A DNA stretch of 64,000 bases, taken from Eumeta japonica (taxonomy: Eukaryota > Arthropoda > Insecta > Lepidoptera > Psychidae). The stretch is from positions 1-64,000 of the forward strand of contig BGZK01001597.1 in the NCBI GenBank assembly GCA_005406025.1, in the 5' to 3' direction. The translations under genes were made by a program, and so were the position numbers. Of this stretch, positions 22,301-33,735 are shown piece by piece (position 1 is the first letter of the stretch; the number at the start of each line of letters is the position of its first letter). The notes beneath the pieces were generated by a model. It was not told where the DNA came from. It saw nothing but the letters and a program-made list of their open reading frames with translations, and ran no database searches.

Positions 22301-25300
22301 TAGAGTGACTTTATTATTTATCTGCAGTTGAAGTTACATGAATATGCATGCGAGTTTAAAGTTTTCTGTTGAAGGATATTGCTCTGCAAACTTTTCTTTT
22401 CACATTCGCTTTCTTAAAATAATAAATTAAATTAAAATATTAAATGACATATTTCTCGAATTATAATCAAATGCATTTACAGTACCTTACAGATTAGGGA
22501 TAACTGCAACTGCAACTCAATTCTAGTAATTGAGGTACATACCTTTTTTCAAAGCTAACTTGCAATTTTCCCCTATTAACAATTTCTTGGCTTTACTTAG
22601 GGCAAATAATTAATAAGAAGTTATTAATTAAAGTATAGACATGTATATGATTAAATTTTCATTATTGTGGTAGATTGTTAACCCTTAATTATAATGGTAC
22701 CAAATAATTGTTAGTAGCAGATGCAAAATCACATGGTGATTCTTTTTCCTAAAATTCTCATATCACATGACAAAAATGTTTCCAATCATCGAATAGCTCT
22801 CAATTATAATTCTAATAATTATCGTTACCTAACCGCATTTATTGTGTACTACCAGTTAAAATATGTAATGTTGCTATCAATTATTTATATAGTACAACAG
22901 TAGTAGTAATAGATGGAAATAGCAAATAATTTTTAAGTTTACAGAAAATTCGTAAGTTTAACAAAAATAAAAATAAATTGAAATATATTACATACTATTA
23001 CCCAGTAATAAAAAAAAAATAACATGTATAATGATAATGAATTTCTATAGATTAATTGCTTGTTTTTTTTTGTAAAAGATGGATGAATAGAGTTGAGTTC
23101 TTATAGTAATTATATATATATGATTTTAAGAACTAATTATATTTCATCATAACTGATATGAAAATGATAATACACATTTTCACCTCTGACACATAAAGCA
23201 GAGATTAGAGCTGTATTATTTAGAGACAGATAATAGACAATCATTCAATAACACTATTGTACAACAAAAAGTAAAAAAATAATTAAAATAGTTAAGTAAT
23301 TCATATCAAAGTAATTTTATATGGAGGTAAAGTTCTTATGAATATATGAAAACCAAGAAAAAAATAACCATTTTCGTTTCAAATATCGAATTGCAGGTAT
23401 CACAATTTCTTCTGGGTCAAGTCCAAATATGGCAAACATGACCAAGCCTTGTCCATAACATGCAACAATGTCTAAGAACTCAATCTCAATATATACACCA
23501 GTATCATCAGTTTGCACCATACTCCACATAGTGTAAGTTAAACCCTGTAAGAAACATTTTAGCATAGGCAATAAATTGTTGTGAATCCCATACTATGAAC
23601 TAATTCATAAATCTAACAGTCCATCAATAAAATCTGTATTTCAACGATTATTCTAAAGTAGTAAATAAATAAATCTAAAATGTTTAAATAAAGATTTTTG
23701 TAAAAGTTTTTTTTTTTTAATTTTGACATACACCTCTTTATATTGATGAACTTAAATTTTGTATGGTTGTAGGTCATCTATATAACGTAAACAGAATGTT
23801 ATATTTTATACTACTGGCCCGTCTGCGGCTTTGCCCCCAGTGTTTTTTTTTTCATACGAACCCTGACAAACTATATACCTAAATCTTCCTCATGAATCAC
23901 TCTATCTACTGGTGAAAACCGTATAAAAATCCGGTCAGTAGTTTGAGTTTATCGCAAACATACAGACAGACGCGGCGGAGGACTTTGTTTTATAATATGT
24001 AGTGTTAATTCTGTGATAATTGGATGAGTAACATTTTAACATTTATAGTTATGTTCTCTTCTACTAACAATAAACATTGTAAGGCTATAGATTATAGTCA
24101 ACACAGTGTGCCGCAACAGTTGCCCGCCACGGCCAGCAGTTTCCTCAGGTAAAAGTCCCAGTGAACTGGCAGCCCGCTCCAAATCTGCGACGTATAAACA
24201 TGCTCCGTTTGCGTCCACGCACGTCTTGTGTGATGGTGGACAATCACATTCTCTACAAGAATAAAACAACAAAATAATGGTAGATTTGTAGACAACAAAT
24301 GGAATACAAATTGCAGAATTAACATTGTGTAATACTCTGTGTAATTCTGTAATAATTGAGTAAAGGAACAACTCTAATTTATTTAAAAAATAGACCTGAC
24401 TCTTAAAGTTATAAAATATGCCCATTTTACAAATGGATTTATCAATACATCTATTATAGCTTCTATGGCTTTTAATTTTACTTTTGGAACAAAGATCCTT
24501 ATTGCGTGTCTGGCAAATGGAAGCTACACGGAAAAGTGTACAATCGATATTTTTGAGACAGACACGAAAGAGAAAGAAAGAGAGAGCGAGTATTAATGTG
24601 TACTCAGCGCCGAGGAGCGACTGTTCCTCTAAATGCGTTTACTATCTTATAGTATATTTACAAGTGTATGTTTATGCATAGACGTTGTATACAGGATGGA
24701 AACGATCATGCAACTTATTTTCCATGTGTGACACTCACCTCTCAAAAAACAAGGCAAAATATCGCGTAAATGATACACAGCACGTAATATTACTTGCGAA
24801 CTCATAGTTTGTTGACTATCAGGGTGGTTTCACTAAAAAGTTTTAGAGCCGCAGTAATATCACTTCTGCAAACTCCGCAAAAATAAATCACCTTTGCATA
24901 TTCGATAGCAATGAAAGGCATTGCTCATAAATACTTCAATATTAATCACACACAATCTTAGTTTCAAAAACGTCAATATCGTAAACATAACACTTTATAA
25001 CAAGACACCTAAACATATAAAGGCGCACGTCCAGTCATTGAACGCGCGTGGACAAGCAGACGCGTGCCTGGACCGCGATTCACTGCTGCGCATGCGGCGT
25101 GCGGGCCTTGAAAATGGTGGGCAAGGTGCACAGTAGGCGCGCGCATCCGTCAGCTGTAGCTAAAGTACTGAGGATCTACTTCGTGAATGTACACGTTTAC
25201 ATTTTGAGCTATTTTTCTCAGAAACGGCTACTTCAATGACTATGGTTTCTTTGACAAAGTTGTTCAAAAAAAAAGGAGATTATGAATATTTGAGGAAGAT

Positions 25301-28300
25301 ACATGATCGACATTCCATACGGTATATTACTGCAGTATAAACGTACAAGCCGTCCGTAAAAATATGGCCGATGAGTAAATAAAATATGCACAGATTGTTT
25401 TTTTTATATAAAAAGGCACTAAAATTTCAATGGGACACAGTGCATTAAATCCTAATAAAACTGTTTAGGTTCAAAATAGTGCGATAAATTATTAAGAGTG
25501 AAATTGGTCACAACTAATAATAATCAAATTTGTTAAAGCAAAATAGTATGTATCATTAAATAGTAAGGTTCTAAAAAAAAATGCAATTACGATTCATGTT
25601 ATGTTATGAGATTAAGACTTAAATGGAGATGCGGCCAACTAGTAGTAGTGAAATGGAACAAGAAAATTCTTGTTCCATTTTTTGCTTCCTGCACAGGTAT
25701 ACTCAGCGGCCTTACTTTTGTATGTGCGTCGGCTGTATACATATCAGCAAATGCACTAAAGGTATATTCCTACAGTATACAAATGCGGTGTATGTTAGTA
25801 GTATATTTATATATGTGTTAAATATAGTGACTAAGTTTGTAATTTGTTAACATTTTTATTTTTTAATGACACCTATGTACTAATAAAATGTTTATTTTCA
25901 CAAATTTATAACCAAAAACTCAAAAAAAAACCATCAAACAATTTCATTATCATTCCTTCATTGTGCTTGTCATTAAAAACATATAATATGTAACAAAAGG
26001 AACTTTATTCCTACCGAGTGTCCGACGGCATTTCTCGTTTGCATTTTAGTAATAACAGACTAGCAAGCGGTAATGACTCAGTACCTCTCCAGGTCTGTTA
26101 AATGAGCATCAGTGGTTAAGAGAATTACCTTTGACCCAGAAGGTATTCATTTCAACTTTAACCATCAACAAATTGGCTAATATTTTTAACCTTTTAAGGT
26201 TTGATTTATCAAACCATTTGCTGTGCCACAAAAGCATATTAAGCTATTGGTCACTACAATGTCGACCGTATGGCGTGGTTACAACAATGGCTAGCCGTCC
26301 CCAACACCCGATGGGTGAGTATCAAGGGCTTAAGAACCAAACTTCTCAAAAAAAAAAAACTTCATACAATAGCAGAGAAAACCAAGAAAAAATAATTTTG
26401 TAATACACTCTGGTATCTTACACACTAACCTGTTAGCATTACCCATGTCTTCAATATCTTGTGAACGCTGGAGTCCATTCTCACAGTTGGGATCATTGGA
26501 ACAACAACCATTAATACTTTTGCTTGGAGAAGGTGTAGCAGTTATAGCTCCATAACAACCTAATACAAAATAACCTTTAAAATATCTTTAATCAAAATAT
26601 TCATAAAATTTAATTTTGTTCATATGTATAAACCTACCTAGTCTTTCATCTTCTGTGATTGTAAAATTTGACATAAATACATATATTAATACTGGGAAAG
26701 GCACATTTTATTAAAGCAACATGCATCAGGAGTAGCTTACAAAATAGGAAATTAACCTTGTTACATATTTATGTATTTGGTTTTCAAATACACATAAATA
26801 GTCATTTGTCTTAGCAATAATCAGATTGATTGCTAAAGCAAGTGACTAATTGAAGTGCTTTCAAGCATTTTTTTTAATTTATTTTATAAAATATTTTCTA
26901 AAAATTTTTACACAACATCCAACAAAACTACAAACCAATAAATTAGTTAGTTTTATATAAAAGTTTCATAATTAATAATATATAATAATAACAGTAAATT
27001 ACGATAAAATTAAAATTTACCTTAAGCAAAACCTTTTAGAAGGCAAATTATTATCCTTAAAACTACATAATAAACTTTTATAAGAATACCATTAATAGAA
27101 AGCGATTGTGACTGTGAAATAGGTTCTGCATTTTCTATGAGAGCACTAGACTCATCTGGAGGAGAGGGTCCTGATGAAACCACATCTGCTACCAATGCAC
27201 TCTGGACATTGTTGCGGCGGAAACGCAAATATGCAATCAAGGATCCTGTGCATACTGTAAATATTTCATCTATTTTTATAATTGATTACAATGTTAGTGG
27301 TACTACGGTTCTTCTGGGAATTCCAAACCAAAATCAGACGTAAATCTTCACTACAAGGATTTAATTGTGAGTTCAGAATTTGAAACTTTAATAACAAAAC
27401 CATGATTAAATTAAAAAGAAACAAATATTTCATACTATTAAGTAAGGAGAGATTATTTATTTATTATAAATATTTAGATACTAATGTTTATTATTTAAGC
27501 ATTTGAATTACAATTGTAGTAAACTCAAGATATATTTTTATTTTATAAATAAAAGTACATACCAGTCAAACAAAACACAAGAAGACACAATCTAATGGCA
27601 TTAGTAGATTTATCTTCTAAATTTCCAGTTTGAGCTTTTGTAGCCAGCAGGACTGCAACCATTACAGTGGGTGCACCCCACGCTACAAAGCCTAACACTG
27701 GCCAAAGCGTAACCAGAAAACATGGACCACGACTCTACAAATAATATGTAGATTAATTTAAAAATTTACATATCACTTTACAAACCAGTTTTATCCTATA
27801 AACATTTAATCTTTGAAGGAAATATTTTTCAACTTCTATTATATAATAATTTATATTGGTTAAAACGTGTATATATCAAAAGTGAATTTAAATTAAGGAG
27901 ATAAATTTTGTTGCACTGTTTGGAAATGAGGCCCCTATGGGAATTAGGATTATAGGAATTGGGCTGGGAAGGAAGATGCTTCATAGCAATCAGTTGTGTA
28001 TTTATAGCATATATGAGAGCAAACATTTATAGAGCGTTGGTCCCGCCGCGACTGCTCATGCCGACTGTAAGCAAACGTTCTCCAGATAGACATTTACAGC
28101 TGGAGCACCAATACATACAGGGATGGACAAGGCGGCGTTGACGACACCTTGTGATAATTTTTATAGTGTAATATTCATATTTTATTCTCTTAATTCCATA
28201 TTTCAATGTTTTCTTATGCAATTAACCTACCTACATTTGTTCTTTCCGAGCTATTCATACCTAGATAATAGGGCTCTACAAATGCATGCTCTACACACAA

Positions 28301-31300
28301 GCTTAGAGTACAGATGTGTATTTTAAGGTTGTGTGTGCATGTTACTATACCATCCTGCTTATTTAGATAAATATAGCAAAAAAAGCATGAAAGAATGCCC
28401 TAAAGTTTAAAGGATTACTTTACTGAATACGTATTTAGTGGAGAATACTTGCTATGTTATTTTCATTTCAGTATAAAAAAAACATTGATTTATGGTTTGA
28501 AAATTAATAAATAAATCAAAAAACGTTCATTTTAGGCCACCTGTTGGTACATAAGAGGACTGCTGTCCTTAAAAAGATGGTGCTTAATTAAAAACTATAA
28601 ATAATAAACTTCCTGGAATAAAAATATAAAGCATTCTGCAATTACTTATGATATGAAGAAGATCTATAAGATTTATTGAAGTGAAACTTCTTTATCGGCG
28701 TATGGGAGAAATTTTATAGCAATGTAACGTTTTTCTGTTACGCGCCATCTTTATTTCTGGGTAACATTTTTCCGTTACGCGCCATATTTATTCAATGTTA
28801 TTAATGTCATCGTGGCATAAACATAATTGTTACTAAGGCCACCTGTCACATATACTTTCTGTCAACACCCTAGATCTATTTACAGTTTGTATATATTACA
28901 TTTTCCTATTATCTAAGTTGAAACCTTTTCAACCGACATACATGAACTATATCTCACATTCTTTCATTGAGTGACTCGATTTTATATGTAGTGTTCTATA
29001 ATTTTCCTACAATTCTATATGGCCCTTTATAACATCGCAATAATTGAAAAGTTTTGCCTATCACCCTTCTAGGTACATATACCATTACCAAGTCTCCTAC
29101 ATGAATGTCTGAACATTTCTATTTCTGAAACTCAGTAGTGACGTGAAAAATAATATTTCAATTAAGTGATTAGCGAAAAAAATTTTATATAGTTATTGGC
29201 AAAAAGAATAAAAGATATTTATTCTAATTCCATTAGATTTCTAACAGAAGTAAGTAATTAAACCTTTTTTCTAATAAATTCAACACGTGGGTGTGATTAC
29301 GGTATTTATTTTTTTTAAAGTTATTTCAGGTTAACCTTAGTTTTTGATTGTAAATATCAGTGAGTTAAGCCATTAATTACAAAAATATATAATAACAATA
29401 ATAGTAATAATTGTATTATAATTAATGAAATGCTATAATCTTAGTAGCAGAAAGGTGAAATAATTGTATTATTTTTGTATCCATGTCTATGATAATAAAA
29501 GCCTTTTGCATAAACTTTATCTAATTTAGCTTTATTCAACCAATTTCTGTGAAGTTGTAAATAGTAATTTCGAAAAATGATGTCATAAAGAAGTTTCACT
29601 TCTTACGTGTGTACAACACACACACTTTTTTCCTATCATTGTATTTTTTAAACATAATTAGAAATGGGTTGAATGCAATATTTTCATTTTTATCAAACAA
29701 GCATAATTTGGTAATAAACAATAAGAACGTGACGAGTTTTGGATGCAAGACAGTTTAGTGTAAATATAAAAGGTAGTATCAGTTTTTTTTAATCTTCACT
29801 TCAAACTAAAAGTTCAGTTTTTAAGTTTGTCATTAATATTGATTTTTCGAAATATTTTTAAAAACAAGTAACACTCTCCCAAAATGTGGATCTCATAAGA
29901 CATCAGTACGAAATTATTCAAGTCAAAAAACAGAGTTCATGGACTTAATTTTGTTTCACATATCTATAACAGCCACTCTGACCTTGCACTCTGCATATGT
30001 GTTGTGACGTACTGAGAAAGGTTTGCATACTGATCTTTTTGATTGCCATTGTCTTAGCATACAATGCATGTAAATAATCCAATTGGACAATCAGTTCTAT
30101 CAAAATAACATATATAACACTCATAGTTTCTAAGTTTTTAACCCATTGACATTGGGCCAGATCAACCAAATGATTGGTGGCTCTAGCTGCATTTGATGCC
30201 CTTTTTGCATACCTTGCTTGATTACAATACATATTGATTACTTGCTTGACACATCTATAACAAGCCTCTTTGACGAAATTCATCACTTGTGAAACTTACT
30301 ACAAAAATATCAATGTTCATCTCAGAGATGCCAAAATGACACAAGAATGGAGATCATTTATTTATGCATGATTTTTTCGCTTCGCATTTTTCAGTAAACA
30401 CCACCGCATTCATTTTTGATGGTGCAAAATACAAGAACTAAAGTAACTAAACTTTTGATTTATGAGAAATGAAATTTATATATTTCATTTTTATATTTTA
30501 AGCAACAATAACAATGCGAAAGTAGAACATTTAGTATGGTAAAATTGGGTAAGAGAAAAGGAAAATAATCAATGTTTACAGTACGACTTATATGAGATAT
30601 TGTGCAAACTTCACTTGCAAATGATGTAATTGATACTGACAATTTTATGTGCAAAACTATACAAAACTTAGACAGACTCAATGGTTATTTTGTTCTTCCA
30701 TAAATGCATATGAATTGACAAGCATTGTAATACCTGCAACAGCAACATCCCCATTGCCAGCATAGCGATCCATAATGCGTAAGAAAACATACTGAAAATT
30801 CTAATTGCTTGCAGTACTACATAACCTGCAGATTGGATAAACTCTGGCTTTGGTCCACCCCATATCACAGTCACAGCCAACAAAATCTAAAATATGAACA
30901 GTTTTAATAAGTATTATACACAAAATTGTGTTAAAAATACAAAATTATTTAATATGCTAACCTGTGAAATAATAAGACAAATAGTCAATCTGTGTGGCAT
31001 TCTTTTATATTTCTTAGTAATAATGAAAACAATCAGAACCCATAATGAACCTATCAAAGATAATATAGACAGGTGAAAACCAAATTTCTTCATTTGATCA
31101 GCATAGTCTTCAGTTATAGATATCATTTGTGCAGACATGACCATCATTGGAGCTGATAAAAATGTGCACATAACCATTGAAGATGCCACCTGCCAATTAT
31201 ACATTTTAATAATAATTATAATATCTATGGACATATATACACAGCACCGTCTGGTCCCAAACTAAGCAAAGAGGCTTGTACTATGGGTACCAGACAGTTG

Positions 31301-33735
31301 ATATACTACATACACTTTTTTTTTTCTAAATATGTATGTATAATACATAAAAACACCCAGACTCAAGACAAGCATTAATTTTTAATCAAATAAATAAATG
31401 TTTGTCTTGTGCGGGAATCGAACCCACGACCCCAGCGCAACAAGTAGGGTCACTACCACTGCACCAATTAGGCAGTCTAATGATTATCTAATATTTCCAT
31501 TATACCATAATATAGAAATATAAAAGAAAAATTACACTCACCAAATCAATTTCCAACTGATATTGATTGGAAAAAACAAATACAGCCGGTGCTGTTGGTA
31601 TAGTACCATACAAAAATGCATATGTGGATAAAGATTGTGTCTCTGATGAGTTATTACCAGCATGTAAAGCACTAACACTTTCACGCATAACTACAGGCAG
31701 TATTATCCTAGAACAGGGAATATGTTAAACATAATGCACTTTAACTTTTATTAAAATAAAATGTAACCAGACTTACAATTTGACCATAATGAGAACAAAA
31801 GGTAAAACAAGAGAAGGCCCTCTCAGACGATAAAACTGACCCACCATACGCAATCCAAGTAAAAATAAAGCAGATCCAGAAAAAGCTTGACCCATGACCT
31901 AAAATGTACAAACAAGTTTAAAATATACATCAATTTGTAAACCACTCATTTCCATTATTTAGTAATACTCACATTCAGCAGACCTTCGATATACACTGGC
32001 AGTTTATGATTAAATACTATATTGCCAAGTATACCCAAGATAGTCATAAGAAGTACTGGATTTAAAAATACACCTTTAAACACTTGTCGCACCATATTCA
32101 ATTTTAAGCCATTATTGTATCTCTCTGGTAGATTTACCGAAACTGCAAGATTTTCTCTTTGTTTGCTGATTTCCATTAAAATAAAAGCCACTGGGTTCAG
32201 TATCGCCAAGGAGATTGGAGCCATTAAGTATAAATAAAGTGCATATTCTGGATGTATTTGCTGATAAAGAGCATAGACTGAAAGTTAATTCAATGCTTTT
32301 ATTAAAATCATACACTCAATATATGTTTATAAACATTTTACATTTATACACTGAATATTGGATGAAGAGTATGTTTAATGAAAATAACTTACTTATAGGA
32401 TATCCAAGAGCAAAGTCATTACTCTGGGTGCAGAATATTGCAAAAATACCAGCTCTGCCTAAATGACTTGTTTTCGATATTAGTAATGTGACAGATATTA
32501 CAGCAAAAAAAACGATTCCTTTGGCTAAAAGAATAGCTGCCAAAAATTTCCAATTAACAACACTAAAATCCAATCTTGCTAAAGATAAAAAAATAAGAGA
32601 AGGCAAAGCAAAAGTTCCAACAAAAGTTCCAATTCCTTTGGCCTCCGCTTGTGAGACTGCATTTAAACGGCCAGCCACATATCTGAAATAGAACACATTC
32701 AATTTAAAAAAAAAAGTTCAAATTTATAATTTCATTATATTTTGCAATAAAATAAACATTTCTAAAATATATTTGAATTTACATAAACTATAGTCTTTAT
32801 TGATAATAATATACCATGTTAGTATACTCTGGGTCGAGAATGTTATTACAAGAATAAATTCCCTATGTAAATATAACATTCAGTTTTGGAATACAGTTTT
32901 TTACAATCAGCCACATAGGACATTATGATGATTAAAATACATTAGGGTATAGAATATGATTTGTACTAAATAAGAATACTGTACTATGGAATCAGTGTGT
33001 AACAAGATTAACAATCCAAAATGTCAATAAATATAAATATTGAAAAACAAATATTTCTGCAAATACAAAAAAAAATCATATTTAATGCAAATATTTAAAA
33101 TAAACATTTTTATATTATTTTTATATAGCGATTACAAATAATGTTTATTTTCTTTAATAATAAGCACATTGATTATTCTGCATAAATATAATGGATTGGC
33201 CTATACAGCAACATGCTGTATAGGCCAACTGCTGTTACATGTTGTATAATAACATGTAAACGCTGTAATAGTTCATTTTAAAGTACATAAATCTTATACA
33301 TCATGCTGTCTTTCATAAGTGCATTCAAGAATATCTGTAGACATTATTTTATATTTATCCATTATATTATGAATTATTATTACACAAACACAGTTTAAAT
33401 TATTTAGATACTAGTCATATGATAATGTTAGCATATGGCATTATAGTTTATGACACTTATTTTGATCAGATCATGATAGGTAATGTTCAAGAAAAATATT
33501 AAGTTTGCATGTATATAAGGCTATTTTAATGAATTATAATATGCTATGACAGCTAATTACACTAGTTTTTTACATATTACAGAACAGATTATACAAAACA
33601 GATTATTATACAGATGTCTATCAAATGATAATTAGAAACTCACCCACAAAGAATAATTGTAAAACATTGAAATAAAGCGGGATATAAATTATCAGTTGTT
33701 GAATCAAATAAACTCAAATAATGTGAATTATCCAT
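19359..33735 (-). CDS. GPR155: GPR155/LYCHOS-type lysosomal membrane protein with DEP domain
   Basis: Fourteen exons join with matching phases: 33644-33735, 32393-32682, 31973-32277, 31777-31898, 31542-31707, 30962-31189, 30734-30886, 27563-27734, 27090-27254, 26430-26559, 24069-24252, 23369-23544, 21845-21970, 19359-19551. The 833-residue product is close to the human protein (about 870). Residues about 20-400 are the PIN/auxin-carrier-like transporter part, with many membrane segments and NDFALGYPI near 120. Further membrane segments follow at about 400-510. A Cys-rich hydrophilic loop (CCSNDPNCENG, CDCPPSHKTC) lies near 580-640. More membrane segments come before the DEP domain at about 750-833 (FRGTCLVRWLIDCGLA, GRHLLDGRLIIHV). 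In mammals the protein sits in the lysosome membrane, senses cholesterol and promotes mTORC1 activation through GATOR1; that role here is by homology. ATG at 33735 gives the first in-frame start. Confidence 0.95.
19857..21650. mobile_element. Long palindromic Tc1/mariner-like element in the last GPR155 intron
   Basis: The sequence from 19859 (CAGGATGTCCCAAAATTCG) is repeated as its reverse complement ending at 21648, and both ends abut TA (19857-19858 and 21649-21650), the target of Tc1/mariner elements. Each inverted arm is roughly 700-750 bp, and the arms match closely with scattered indels, mostly in A and T runs. They meet around a unique core of about 310 bp (about 20580-20895) holding a transposase fragment. 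The arms carry no other open frame. It is far longer than a usual MITE and looks like a non-autonomous foldback derivative. Confidence 0.9.
20577..20900 (-). pseudogene. C-terminal fragment of a Tc1/mariner-type transposase
   Basis: On the minus strand the core of the palindrome reads REYLDEEFPGRWIGR, WPSRSPDLNPL, FFFYWGAVKEKVYSKAIES and ELRQRIAETAEFVNNG. The PRSPDLNPLDFFLWG-type motif and the following KEKVY are characteristic of the end of the DDE catalytic domain of IS630/Tc1/mariner transposases in insects. Only the last part is present, with no N-terminal helix-turn-helix and no first catalytic Asp, so it cannot be active. Confidence 0.85.
23815..24003 (+). repeat. LINE-tail/SINE-like interspersed repeat in a GPR155 intron
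   Basis: Starts with ACTGGCCCGTCTGCGGCTTTG, then TTCATACGAACC, CTTCCTCATGAATCACTCTA, AAAACCGTATAAAAATCCGG, AGACAGACGCGG and ends GACTTTGTTTTATAATATGT. This word order is very common in lepidopteran genomes and is usually assigned to the 3' part of an RTE-like LINE. It ends about 65 bp from the GPR155 exon at 24069. Confidence 0.65.
24253..26429. other. GPR155 intron with a GC-rich patch, no gene seen
   Basis: Mostly AT-rich. A patch at about 25025-25165 is clearly GC- and CpG-rich (for example GAACGCGCGTGGACAAG and GGCGCGCGCATCCGTCAG). No coding frame in it is convincing. The part near 26000-26330 has short tRNA-like words (AGTGGTTAAGAGAATTACC) that may be an eroded SINE. Confidence 0.45.
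27890..28145 (-). repeat. Probable interspersed repeat fragment in a GPR155 intron
   Basis: A compositional island (about 28030-28145) inside AT-rich intron. Its minus strand begins GTCGTCAACGCCGCCTTGTC and reads ALSIPVCIGAPAVNVYLENV before a stop. I do not recognise the family. It may be a transposon piece, because it interrupts the AT-rich background sharply. Confidence 0.3.
28680..29125 (-). mobile_element. Ty3/gypsy-type LTR retrotransposon remnant (integrase end plus probable LTR)
   Basis: The minus strand near 29110-28905 reads DIHVGDLVMVYVPRRVIGKT, LLRCYKGPYRIVGKL and later DIVHVCRLKRF, interrupted by two stops. This is the C-terminal end of a gypsy-like Pol: the GDxVxV and K-G-P-Y/F motif and the HV-x-RLK ending. 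Downstream on the same strand (about 28680-28830) lies a region with two similar blocks, GTAACG-type and TTACGCGCCAT, plausibly the start of the 3' LTR. Non-functional. Confidence 0.75.
29945..30286 (-). other. Unrecognised open stretch of 113 codons in a GPR155 intron
   Basis: A sense-strand open frame from ATG at 30286 to a stop at 29945, containing a hydrophobic run (MSVIYVILIELIVQL) and several Cys. I do not recognise it, it has no splice link to GPR155 exons in phase, and AT-rich DNA of this length gives such frames by chance at times. It could be a remnant of a transposed gene. Confidence 0.15.
31195..31478 (-). mobile_element. tRNA-derived SINE, copy 1
   Basis: The minus strand begins with a tRNA-like head whose A box TGGTGCAGTGG (31456-31466) and B box GTTCGATTC (31415-31423) both fit the Pol III consensus exactly. 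A tRNA-unrelated body follows (TGCTTGTCTTGAGTCTGG, TAGTTTGGGACCAGACGG, CTGTGTATATATG), ending in an ATT-rich tail. The same body, with altered bases, occurs at 38200-38455. It lies in the GPR155 intron between exons 31542-31707 and 30962-31189, and its tail stops just before the acceptor of the latter. Confidence 0.88.
33196..33228. repeat. Perfect 15-bp hairpin with a second hairpin beside it
   Basis: TTGGCCTATACAGCA, loop ACA, then the exact reverse complement (33214-33228), in GPR155 intron 1. A second stem, TTACATGTT with AACATGTAA around a 7-base loop, follows within 10 bases (about 33235-33259). No function can be read from sequence alone. Confidence 0.85.

Noticed and set aside
25623..25850. 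Plus-strand frame beginning MEMRPTSSSEMEQENSC
   Set aside because: Cys-rich and curious, but it is antisense within a GPR155 intron, has no splice partner, and ends in AT-rich low-quality sequence.
31400..31475. Possible functional tRNA gene (good A and B boxes)
   Set aside because: The cloverleaf is not complete, and the head runs into a body shared with the copy at 38200-38455, which identifies a SINE.
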